Below are positions 34,657-42,822 of a stretch of 64,000 nucleotides of DNA, one piece after another. Position numbers and translations under genes: made by a program. This DNA is from Ch67 sp041395845. Its GTDB lineage: Bacteria; Pseudomonadota; Gammaproteobacteria; Pseudomonadales; Ketobacteraceae. Numbering within the stretch: position 1 is the first letter of the stretch; every line of letters starts with the position of its first letter. Under the pieces are notes generated by a model. The model searched no databases and was not told the DNA's origin. It saw nothing but the letters and a program-made list of their open reading frames with translations. The DNA lies in the NCBI GenBank assembly GCA_041395845.1, contig JAWKZS010000006.1, forward strand, positions 161,376 to 225,375, written 5' to 3'.

Positions 34657-35004
34657 ATGCCTGATTCGATCATCCTTCCTGAAGGGCAGGGTTTTGAGAA
34701 TGACTATGACAATTATGGTCGAAATCCAAAAAGAAAATATTCCACGGCTGATGTGTGGTGGCACGAGTTCGCTAAAAATGGAAAAGCCGAATGGAAAGAG
34801 TGTCCATTCAAAGACGATCTTCTCAGTATAGTTAATCAAGATTTAGATTTGGCGATGGTTATCTATCATTTCATAGGTGAACACTATGAGTCGTGGCTGA
34901 ATAGAAAGGATATCGTAGATTTAGGGGGGCTTTCCCCTAAAGAGTGCTTGGGCTCCAAATATGGGATGAAGCGATTACGTATGTTGTTTTTACAGGCGCA
35001 TTGA
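34657..35004 (+). CDS. Candidate immunity protein for RES toxin CT3 (MbcA/ParS-like C-terminus)
   Basis: This 115-aa protein starts 2 bp after the toxin stop. Its C-terminal half (YESWLNRKDIVDLGGLSPKE, then LGSKYGMKRLRMLFLQ) follows the pattern of the DUF2384 toxin-binding domain of MbcA/ParS/Xre antitoxins: WL, a Gly, SP, L, then Gly and a hydrophobic helix. Those antitoxins block RES toxins, which fits the neighbour. The N-terminal half is Trp/Asp-rich and unrecognised, and no helix-turn-helix is seen. The family match is by eye. Confidence 0.68.
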   Translation: MPDSIILPEGQGFENDYDNYGRNPKRKYSTADVWWHEFAKNGKAEWKECPFKDDLLSIVNQDLDLAMVIYHFIGEHYESWLNRKDIVDLGGLSPKECLGSKYGMKRLRMLFLQAH

Positions 35005-35041
35005 AATTATCGGATCCAATGCGCACTTCGATTTTGCGAAC

Positions 35042-35749
35042 TCAGATATCCAATCCAGCACCTCGCTTCCGCAACCACTCTTTCCGCTCCCGCCAATCCG
35101 GCATCACCTTATCCACTTCATTCCAAAACGCATCGGAATGGTTGCGATGATGGAAGTGGCAAAGCTCATGAACAATGATGTAATCAATAATCCGGGGTGG
35201 CGCCATCATGCATTTCCAATGAAAATTCAATACACCATTGCGACCGCTACTAGCCCAGCGGTATCCCATGTCTTTAACTTTGATGGCTGAAACAGTTGCA
35301 CCGACTTTCGGTGCAAAATACTTAACGCGTTCGGCAATGCGGCTTTGTCCCTTGTCCGTATAGTAGGCTTCGAACGCTGCCCTTGCGGCACCTATCCCGC
35401 CTATCTCAACAGTCTGCCGACGTAGGCAAAAGAAGCCTTCTTTCAATTGCAGGTTACAGGACTGATCAGATACCAGGGCCAATCGATAGGAACGGCCCAG
35501 GTACAAGAAAGTTTCGCCGTTGACCCACTCCCGAACCACTGCGCTGGAATTCAAATCCCGCCATTCCGCTAGATTGCGATAAATCCACATACGTTTGCTT
35601 TCAACCACCGCATCCACTTGCTCGGGGGTGTAACTAGCTGGCGGACGTACTACTACTTGCCCATCACGTTCGATCACGATATCCGTAGTATCGCGCTGGC
35701 TGCCAGGCAGCAGCTGATATTCAATGTCCTTTACGCGGCGGGCATTCAT
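35042..35749 (-). CDS. YgjP-like M48-type metallopeptidase
   Basis: This 235-aa protein has a C-terminal zincin motif HELCHFHHRNHSDAFW near residue 190, as in the YgjP/DUF45 family often encoded beside type I hsdR genes. The N-terminal half is the family's beta-rich region. The start overlaps the hsdR stop by 4 bp (ATGA), so it is the last gene of the R-M transcript. The function in restriction is not established; it may process HsdR. Confidence 0.85.
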   Translation of the reverse strand: MNARRVKDIEYQLLPGSQRDTTDIVIERDGQVVVRPPASYTPEQVDAVVESKRMWIYRNLAEWRDLNSSAVVREWVNGETFLYLGRSYRLALVSDQSCNLQLKEGFFCLRRQTVEIGGIGAARAAFEAYYTDKGQSRIAERVKYFAPKVGATVSAIKVKDMGYRWASSGRNGVLNFHWKCMMAPPRIIDYIIVHELCHFHHRNHSDAFWNEVDKVMPDWRERKEWLRKRGAGLDI

Positions 35750-38700
35750 CCTTGTTTGCCTCCTGCTGTGCCTTTAATAAGTTCTTCGTGTCGATTCTTG
35801 GCGAGCTTCATAACTTCAATGGCGATGCGTTCGCGATTGTCCTTGAGCTGATCAATACCCGTCAGGGTAAGCGCTGTTTTAATGGCACTACGGGTGCGTT
35901 TCTGTTTATCGCTGTTGCTCCAGAAATCGATGCTGCCGATACTGTCTTGCAAAGTCTCCACAATGGATTCCATCAACACTTTCATCTTTGGTTTTGCATC
36001 ACTAGGAACTGAGCCACCTTCAAAGGCTTCGTTGGCAATGTGTTCGTAAAAGGTTGTTGCTTCACGGCTCATGCCGTCTTCGCCCTTCTGGCGTCCTTGA
36101 ATAGCTTCGTTGCGCAATTTTTCTAACTCTTCGGCCAGCTTATCCCATTGTTCCTGATACTGATCGATTAGATTCTCGACTTTTTCTGACAAGCTTTTAT
36201 AGAACGCAGGATCTTCGTCGTGATGCACAGTGCAGTGTTTGCGAATGGCATGTTCCATCTCGCTGGCCTTGGCCTCGGGATTACCGCCGGCATGTTGATT
36301 GAGCTTTTGAATGAAGTCGGCGGAAAGCAATTCCACCGGCGGCACCTTCGGATTGATGCCCAGGCTGATCAGATGCTCATTGATCAGCTCGCGCACCTTC
36401 TGGCCTGCATCGCCCAGATCCAGGCTGTGATCCTTGTAACGTTCCTTGGCCACCTGCAGGATATAGCCGAAGCGGCGTGCGGGTACCCGGTAAGCATGGG
36501 CGGCGCGATTGGGCAGGATGATGTCCAGGCTCATCAAAAACTTTTTTAGATACACATCAAAATCGGCACGGATCTTTTCATCCTTGAGCAAGTTGACAGC
36601 CTCGTGCACCACCGCCGCATCGGCTTCCACATTTGCCAGTTTGCCTTCCACAAACTCGCGCACTTTCACTACCTTGTGTTCGGCAAACAGGTGCAATAAA
36701 CGCTGGTAGCGCTCATCCAGCACCGGCACCTCGGTGGCGATATTCTTTAGTCCCTGCGCCAGCTCCTGTTGTTCATCAGCGGCGGCGTACAGGCTCAGGG
36801 CCTCGGTCAGGTTGTCTGTGAGGCCGATATAGTCCACCACAAAACCGCGTTGCTTGCCTTTTTTTACCCGGTTGGTGCGTGCGATGGCTTGCAGCAAGGT
36901 GTGTTCACGGATTTTTTTATCCAGATACATCACCTGTTCGATCGGCGCATCGAAACCGGTCAGCAACATGTCGCACACCACCAGAAACGCGATGGCAGAA
37001 TAGGGTTTGTCGGGATCATCAAAGGCAAAGGGTGCGCAAAAGTTTTCCACCGCATTCCAGGCGCGGGCCTGCTTGCGGGATTCGGTGATAAACGCCGCTT
37101 CGTTGGTTCCGTCGCTGGAAATCACCACCGCCGCTTTCAGCATGCTTATCTTGCGAATCAAATCGGCATTGGGGCTAGCCTCGGCCTTTAACCGTGTGAC
37201 TTCATCGCTCAGCGCTTGGTGCAGCGCCTTTTGATAGCGCACCGCCGCCAGCTTGGAATGACACACCACCTGCGCCTTGAAACCGTTGGGAAAGATATGA
37301 TCCAGATAATGGCGCACCATATCCCTGGCAATGGCTTCAATGCGTTTTTCCGCTTCCAGCAAGTCACCCGTGGCACCGTATTTCTTTTTGATGGCCAGCA
37401 GCTCTTCCTCGCTGCGTTCTTTGAACAGGTTTTCGAACCGGGTTTCAAAGCCGTGCTTGTCGTTCAGGGCAGCATCGGCGGTGCGGCCTTCGTACAGAAT
37501 TTGCAGCGTGGTGCCGTCTTCCACCGCATCCATCAGCTTGTATGTATCAATATAATCGCCAAAGCGCTTATAGGTTTTTTTCTCGCCATGGCGCTCGGTA
37601 ATCAGGGGGGTGCCGGTGAAGGCAATACGGGCAGCATTGGGAAACGCCTCGAAAATATTGTCGCCCAGATCGGAACCCTGGGTGCGGTGGGCCTCGTCGA
37701 TCATCAACACAATACGATCGGACTCATTCACCACGCCAAAGGTTTGTTTGCCCGGCATGGCCTGATAAGTGCCCAGCGCCTCGGCCACCTTCAGGGGCAG
37801 ATTCACATCCCGCTGCTGGAATTTATGCACCATCACCATATTAATATCGGAACTGTCGGTAGCCAGTTGCTGGCGCAAATCCTTGCGAGTTTCGATGGTA
37901 TGCACGCGGCCACCAATCAGGGTGGCGGTGTGGGCCAGTTGATCTTCCAGATCCACCCGGTCATTGATCAGCAGGATTTTGTAATCGTGCAAATCGGCTG
38001 AAGCGCGCAGCATGCGGGCCACGAACACCATGGTCAGGCTTTTGCCGGAGCCCTGGGTGTGCCATACCACACCGCTTTTGTCTTCCGCCGTTTGGCCGCC
38101 CCGCAGCCGTTCGATGATTTTATTGGCGGCGCGGAATTGCTGGTAACGGCTCACCACCTTGATGCGGGGGCCACCATCGGTATCCATAAACACCGAACAT
38201 GTACGCAGCAGGCTCAGCAGGTTGGCTTTGTTCAGCATGCCATTGATCAGTTGCTGTTGCTGGTTCATGCCTTCGGCTGCGCTGTCCGGCTGCGGCCATT
38301 GGGTTTTCCAGGGATAGTAGTGTTCATCGCCAGAGGTGATGGTGCCGTAATCGGCCTGCAAGCCACAGCTGCGCACCAGCAGTAAATTGGTGTGGAACAG
38401 GCGCGGCTCACCTTCCCGCAGATTTTGCTGAGCCGTGGCTTTGCGTGCATTCATGTAACGCTGCAACTGCTCGAATGCCTCGCTCATTGGATTGGCGCAA
38501 TTCGGCCCGCCCTTCTTGCACTCCACCACCACCAGGGGAATACCGTTCACGAACAGCACAATGTCCGGAACGATGAAATGCCTGACACAACCGGGCGTAT
38601 CGATGCGGAACTGATTTATGGCCAGAAAGTGATTGTTGGCGGGATTGGCAAAGTCGATCAGCTTGACGACAGGATCTTGCTCGCCAGTGATTTCATTCAC

Positions 38701-39012
38701 ATCCACCTGAGCCTTGAACAGGAGCTTTTGAATGGTTTCGTTGGCTTCCAACAAGGTGCGATTGGGCTGGCGCAGAATTTGTTCCTGCAGATCCTGTAGC
38801 TGTTTGGGTGTCAACCAGGTGTTGCCGCTGGGGCCTTGATTGAGAGCAGACACGGCGCGGGCAAACACATCCGGCAGCAACCATTGGCGAAAGTTCTGGC
38901 GCAGGCTTTTGCCAGGATCGGATGGAATATCCGGCCCCTGGTCGATCACCTGCCAGCCGAACATTGCAAGCTGTTGCAGAAAGGGCTGTTCGACTTCCGT
39001 GTATTCAGACAT
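35746..39012 (-). CDS. hsdR: Type I restriction endonuclease subunit R
   Basis: This 1088-aa HsdR has an N-terminal PD-(D/E)XK nuclease (IVPDIVLFVNGIPLVVVECKK), then SF2 translocase motifs: motif I WHTQGSGKS, motif II MIDEAHRTQ, motif III AFTGTPL, and motif VI IARTNRVKKG. A long helical C-terminus follows. It cleaves DNA at a distance from unmethylated target sites when joined with HsdM and HsdS. The frame is intact. It is separated from hsdS/hsdM by the macrodomain gene and rloAB, all on the same strand. Confidence 0.95.
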   Translation of the reverse strand: MSEYTEVEQPFLQQLAMFGWQVIDQGPDIPSDPGKSLRQNFRQWLLPDVFARAVSALNQGPSGNTWLTPKQLQDLQEQILRQPNRTLLEANETIQKLLFKAQVDVNEITGEQDPVVKLIDFANPANNHFLAINQFRIDTPGCVRHFIVPDIVLFVNGIPLVVVECKKGGPNCANPMSEAFEQLQRYMNARKATAQQNLREGEPRLFHTNLLLVRSCGLQADYGTITSGDEHYYPWKTQWPQPDSAAEGMNQQQQLINGMLNKANLLSLLRTCSVFMDTDGGPRIKVVSRYQQFRAANKIIERLRGGQTAEDKSGVVWHTQGSGKSLTMVFVARMLRASADLHDYKILLINDRVDLEDQLAHTATLIGGRVHTIETRKDLRQQLATDSSDINMVMVHKFQQRDVNLPLKVAEALGTYQAMPGKQTFGVVNESDRIVLMIDEAHRTQGSDLGDNIFEAFPNAARIAFTGTPLITERHGEKKTYKRFGDYIDTYKLMDAVEDGTTLQILYEGRTADAALNDKHGFETRFENLFKERSEEELLAIKKKYGATGDLLEAEKRIEAIARDMVRHYLDHIFPNGFKAQVVCHSKLAAVRYQKALHQALSDEVTRLKAEASPNADLIRKISMLKAAVVISSDGTNEAAFITESRKQARAWNAVENFCAPFAFDDPDKPYSAIAFLVVCDMLLTGFDAPIEQVMYLDKKIREHTLLQAIARTNRVKKGKQRGFVVDYIGLTDNLTEALSLYAAADEQQELAQGLKNIATEVPVLDERYQRLLHLFAEHKVVKVREFVEGKLANVEADAAVVHEAVNLLKDEKIRADFDVYLKKFLMSLDIILPNRAAHAYRVPARRFGYILQVAKERYKDHSLDLGDAGQKVRELINEHLISLGINPKVPPVELLSADFIQKLNQHAGGNPEAKASEMEHAIRKHCTVHHDEDPAFYKSLSEKVENLIDQYQEQWDKLAEELEKLRNEAIQGRQKGEDGMSREATTFYEHIANEAFEGGSVPSDAKPKMKVLMESIVETLQDSIGSIDFWSNSDKQKRTRSAIKTALTLTGIDQLKDNRERIAIEVMKLAKNRHEELIKGTAGGKQG

Positions 39013-39030
39013 GGTTTGCCTTGTTGAACG

Positions 39031-39699
39031 TTATTGCGGCTTTATGCCCTGCATGAAGGCGACAAGCTCATGCACTCGAGTAGATGGGTTATCTGTGCCA
39101 TTGGCTTTGGCTGCTTTTAAGGATCGCTCGGCATTGGCCTTGGCATAATCCAACTGATCACGTAGTGCAGCAAACACATCCTGCTGACCTTTTTCATAAT
39201 CTGGCATATAGACTTTCAAGTCCTGTAGCACTTGATCACCCGTACTTTTGTCCGGCAATGCATTATAAGGCTTGGTAGTGTAGGTAAAGTGTAGCAGCAA
39301 CCAATATTCAAAGCAGGGTATGGAGTTAATAGCGATGAACGTACCTTTTGGCGCTGCTGAGGCGAGCTCATTCAATGCTGGGCTGTATCCAGCATGTGAG
39401 TCTTTATCAAATACACAATACACTTTGTTAAACGGGTCACCCGCATCTCTTTCTTCCCGATACCGCTGTTTAGCATAGGTCACCACACTTCTGGGGTCAG
39501 AACCACACTCGCCACAGATTTCCACATTGGCGGTATTCAAACGGTAATGATCCCTGGCACCCGTGAAATAGTTGGGTTCAGTCTTCTCGCCCTCGCACAC
39601 GATCAAAATCTTTGCGTAAGTTTCACGTTTTGCTGCATGCCGCTTGAGATCCGTGAGCTTCTTTTCCCTGCGCTTGTGAAATAGGTTATCGGTACCCAT
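39031..39699 (-). CDS. rloB: RloB-like protein (AbiLii family)
   Basis: This 222-aa protein has the RloB hallmarks: a basic N-terminus, ILIVCEGEKTEPNYF, VYCVFDKDSH and NSIPCFEYWLLLHF, which together look like a TOPRIM-type metal-binding fold. With RloA it forms the RloA/RloB (AbiL-type) pair first noted in type I R-M loci, predicted to act in phage defence. Its start overlaps the rloA stop by 1 bp, so the two are coupled. hsdR starts 18 bp downstream. Confidence 0.88.
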   Translation of the reverse strand: MGTDNLFHKRREKKLTDLKRHAAKRETYAKILIVCEGEKTEPNYFTGARDHYRLNTANVEICGECGSDPRSVVTYAKQRYREERDAGDPFNKVYCVFDKDSHAGYSPALNELASAAPKGTFIAINSIPCFEYWLLLHFTYTTKPYNALPDKSTGDQVLQDLKVYMPDYEKGQQDVFAALRDQLDYAKANAERSLKAAKANGTDNPSTRVHELVAFMQGIKPQ

Positions 39700-40970
39700 T
39701 AGGCCCTCTTCTTAGGTGCACTGATAAATGGCATTGCACCATAGCGACCCGACAAGTAAGACAGCTCCAAATTCTCCCGACCTTTTCGTGGACTAAAATC
39801 TGTCAGAGGATATAGCGTCGTGGCTTGATTCTTATCTTTTTCACAAAACCAGATCTGATCACGGCGAAATACATCCTGATTCAGGATTGAGGTTTCATGG
39901 GTGGTAAATACCAACTGAGCATTTTTGGGGTTGGTTTGATCATTGTGAAACAGCTCCACCAGATACTGCACTAACCGGGGATGTAAATTATCGTGCAATT
40001 CATCAATGACCAATACCAAACCATTGCTTAATGCATCGATCCATGGCCCCGCAAAGGAAAACAGCTTTTGAGTGCCATCGGACTCATCATCAAAGTCGAA
40101 AATCACAGCATTGCCTTTGCTGTCCTTGTGGATCGTTCGAATATCTAGATATTTCTCATCCTTCATGCTTTCTGCAATGGCATCGCGCATAGCCTGAGGC
40201 ATATTGTCAGGCAGTGTATTGAAGTCAAATGGCTTTGGCTCAACCATCACGTCGTCGATGTTAAGATCGGCCGCTCGCAGAAATTCCACGACTTGCGCCT
40301 TTTCATCTTTTTGACACAGCGAGGCACTAAAGCTCGGGCTCCAGCTATCTACATTGGTCATTCTCAATTCGCTTTTGAACCAATCAAACACGGGCTGCAG
40401 TTGTTCGCTGTTAAGCTGCACGGCCGTGGAAAGAAACAACGCGTTATCGCGAGTGGATTTTTGCCAGAGTTGTTTTTCGCCTGCCAGATTACTGCCCAGC
40501 TCCCATTCGTACTTCTGTTTTTTGCCGTCCCACGCCCGTTGGAACCAATGCTGGGCCCGGTTTTTGGGATAGGCCAGCAACCACTCCTCGTGGACACGTT
40601 CGGCGGTAACGGCAAAACCATATTGGTAACGAATGCCATCAACAGCAAAGGTCACCTCGAACTCACTGGGCAACTGGCTGAAGTGCGGATCAAGGCGAAA
40701 CGGGGTCACGGGCAAGACGTCGCCACGCTGCAGACTGCTGGCGGAGTCCACCACGATGTCCTGCATGGTGCTGAGCGCCAACAGAAAATTGGACTTACCA
40801 CTGGCATTGGGGCCATAGATAGCAGCCGAGCGCAGCAGGGCGGTGTCTTTGGCGCCGGGCAGGGGGAAGGTGTTGCTGTCCTGCAGCTCCTTTCCCGCGC
40901 CTTTCACCAGGCTGAAGATCTGCTTTTCCTGCAGGGACCGGAAATTAGCCACACTCATCTCGATGAGCAT
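39699..40970 (-). CDS. rloA: RloA-like AAA ATPase (AbiLi family)
   Basis: This 423-aa ATPase of the ABC/SMC-like AAA_15/21 group has N-terminal MLIEMSVANFRSLQEKQ, Walker A GPNASGKSN near residue 54, Walker B LVLVIDELHDNLHP and the H-loop VFTTHETSIL. It is the partner of RloB. RloAB-type pairs resemble OLD and PARIS systems, in which the ATPase senses infection and controls a TOPRIM nuclease. The start has AAAGGAG upstream. A 165-bp AT-rich gap before it may hold a separate promoter. Confidence 0.88.
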   Translation of the reverse strand: MLIEMSVANFRSLQEKQIFSLVKGAGKELQDSNTFPLPGAKDTALLRSAAIYGPNASGKSNFLLALSTMQDIVVDSASSLQRGDVLPVTPFRLDPHFSQLPSEFEVTFAVDGIRYQYGFAVTAERVHEEWLLAYPKNRAQHWFQRAWDGKKQKYEWELGSNLAGEKQLWQKSTRDNALFLSTAVQLNSEQLQPVFDWFKSELRMTNVDSWSPSFSASLCQKDEKAQVVEFLRAADLNIDDVMVEPKPFDFNTLPDNMPQAMRDAIAESMKDEKYLDIRTIHKDSKGNAVIFDFDDESDGTQKLFSFAGPWIDALSNGLVLVIDELHDNLHPRLVQYLVELFHNDQTNPKNAQLVFTTHETSILNQDVFRRDQIWFCEKDKNQATTLYPLTDFSPRKGRENLELSYLSGRYGAMPFISAPKKRA

Positions 40971-41135
40971 AGGGGCACTCCTTTGACGGGCTTTGATAAT
41001 TGACAGAATGGCCCAAAATCTACCATTTGCACGGCGCTGGAACCATTTAAACTACATTATTTGACAAAATATGCCAAAAAGTACCGCATATATATGGCTT
41101 GAATGGCCTTTTAGCGGCATTTTTGGACCTTCTGT
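40971..41135 (-). promoter_or_regulatory. AT-rich gap upstream of rloA
   Basis: This is the only sizeable gap inside the R-M island. On the minus strand it has a TTGTCA hexamer near 41060 followed by AT-rich sequence, and it ends in AAAGGAG before rloA. It is a plausible separate promoter for rloA-rloB-hsdR-ygjP; the -10 box is unclear. Confidence 0.35.
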
Positions 41136-41591
41136 CTACTGCCCACCCGCCTGATAGATAAAGATCTGGGTATCCAGCCCGTCCAGGGCTTGCTCCATCA
41201 GGGGCCGGACCTGGGCCCAGTCGAGGCCGCCGTTCCCCGTGCCCAGCCCTGGGATGGCCACGGACTTCACCTGATGTTCGATCAGGAAGCGGCGCAGGTC
41301 CTGTAAGCCCGCCTCGACCCAGGCCACTTGCGACGGTGCTTTCCAGTGCTGCTTGGTGGGAAAGTTGATGATCCAGCGCGGGCCCATCAGTTCATTGATC
41401 TCGGTGATGAACATGGAACCGGTTACCACCCGGCCCGCATTGCAGGCTGCCTTGTACTGGCGATAGTTGTCGGCAAAGCGTTGCTTGAACTGCAGGGCAA
41501 TGCCCTTGCCCATGACGCCCACGGTGTTCACTGTATTCACCAGGGCTTCGGCATCGGATTCGAGCAGGTTGCCGGTTGTGTAGTGGATCAT
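41136..41591 (-). CDS. DarG-like macrodomain protein
   Basis: This 151-aa single macrodomain has GNLLESDAEALVNTVNTVGVMGKGIALQFK at its N-terminus (split by NTVN and the GKGIALQFK loop), then IINFPTKQHWK and SVAIPGLGTGNGGLDW. This matches the DarG subgroup, which removes ADP-ribose from DNA. DarG normally follows the DNA ADP-ribosylating toxin darT and has a C-terminal toxin-binding domain; both are absent. It lies 19 bp after hsdS and 165 bp before rloA. Confidence 0.88.
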   Translation of the reverse strand: MIHYTTGNLLESDAEALVNTVNTVGVMGKGIALQFKQRFADNYRQYKAACNAGRVVTGSMFITEINELMGPRWIINFPTKQHWKAPSQVAWVEAGLQDLRRFLIEHQVKSVAIPGLGTGNGGLDWAQVRPLMEQALDGLDTQIFIYQAGGQ

Positions 41592-41610
41592 GGGGAGTGC
41601 CCGTGGTGGA

Positions 41611-42822
41611 TTAGTCGGCTTTGACTTCGACTTTGCCGGTGAGGAGGTCGTGCATTAGGCCGGATTTTTGCAATCTAAGTTTTCTGTGCACGTCCCGTTG
41701 CATCTTTATGTAATCCCGATAGTGGAATACAAGCTTAATAATTGCCTCTTGCTCCTCAATACTAGGAAGCGCTATTGGAAGCTTTTCCAAAGTTGACTTA
41801 TTCAACTTATATCTTCCCGCTCCCTGTCTTGTTAACCAAAACCTAATATCGCGATGAAGATAGAAAATGAAAAACCATTCGGTAGAGCAAATATCCGTGC
41901 CTTTAAGAATATGAGCATGATTGTTAACGTTAAACTTTCCTTCAGCCAACTGTGTCATTTCCATCCTGTTAAATTTCAGGAAATGATCTCCGTCTTCACC
42001 GATTAAAACGAACTTTCCTTCAACTCTATACTCATTTATGTAATCCACTATTCCCGTTGGCCCATAGTAAGGAAACTCTCCCCCCATCTTATCGCGGACT
42101 TCCGACGATAGCGGCATGCGAAGATTATTATGTATTTCTATGCATGACTTTAGGTTTGCTAAAGTCCACGCCTTCGGTATCCAACCAATTGGGGTTTCTT
42201 GATACAACTCTGGGGCTTGTTCGCGGGGTGGACGGAGTTTGCCGTCGGGGCCGATGCCGCGGGTAAAGAGGTCGTGCATCAGGCCTGCTTTGATTTTTTG
42301 GTATTTTTCAATCAGGGCTTCGGTTTTTTCGATGGATTGGTCGATGGTTTGGAGGATGCACGCGATTTTCCTTTGCTCTTTCTCACCAGAAGGATACTTG
42401 ACGACGAATTTCGAAAGTTCCCTACGGGTAACATGCTTCATTGTCGAACCTTGCGACTGGCCCGACAATTTATTCATGTTGAAATCGAGAATTTGGAGAA
42501 GCAGATGGCGATCAATTCCTTGCTTAGGAACCACCTTATAAAGATGCTGATTCAGCGCACCGGGGCCACGATTCCAGATAACTACTTTTAAAGTGGCACT
42601 CCAAGAAAAAATCAAATCGCCGTCATCAATTGAGTTGTTCGGATGTAAAAAGCCATCGTACTTATCCGTATCTGAATCGGCGTTATTTAATTGTTCAATT
42701 CTGATAATGGGCAGGCCATCTTCAACCCAGTCTTTGGCCTTAAATGCGGCGCCATTGTGGTAGTCGGCGATATTAATTAGCGTATTGGAAATCCACCTAT
42801 CATGGGCTTTGGCGTCATTCAT
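41611..42822 (-). CDS. hsdS: Type I restriction specificity subunit S
   Basis: This 403-aa HsdS has two target-recognition domains (about residues 5-150 and 215-365), each followed by a conserved helical spacer: IDQSIEKTEALIEKYQKIKAGLMHDLFTRG and LRLQKSGLMHDLLTGKVEV. These set the spacing of the split recognition site. The first TRD opens with WISNTLINIADYHNG. The start at 42822 overlaps the hsdM stop by 8 bp; an in-frame 42882 start lies inside hsdM. The recognition sequence cannot be read from the protein. Confidence 0.92.
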   Translation of the reverse strand: MNDAKAHDRWISNTLINIADYHNGAAFKAKDWVEDGLPIIRIEQLNNADSDTDKYDGFLHPNNSIDDGDLIFSWSATLKVVIWNRGPGALNQHLYKVVPKQGIDRHLLLQILDFNMNKLSGQSQGSTMKHVTRRELSKFVVKYPSGEKEQRKIACILQTIDQSIEKTEALIEKYQKIKAGLMHDLFTRGIGPDGKLRPPREQAPELYQETPIGWIPKAWTLANLKSCIEIHNNLRMPLSSEVRDKMGGEFPYYGPTGIVDYINEYRVEGKFVLIGEDGDHFLKFNRMEMTQLAEGKFNVNNHAHILKGTDICSTEWFFIFYLHRDIRFWLTRQGAGRYKLNKSTLEKLPIALPSIEEQEAIIKLVFHYRDYIKMQRDVHRKLRLQKSGLMHDLLTGKVEVKAD

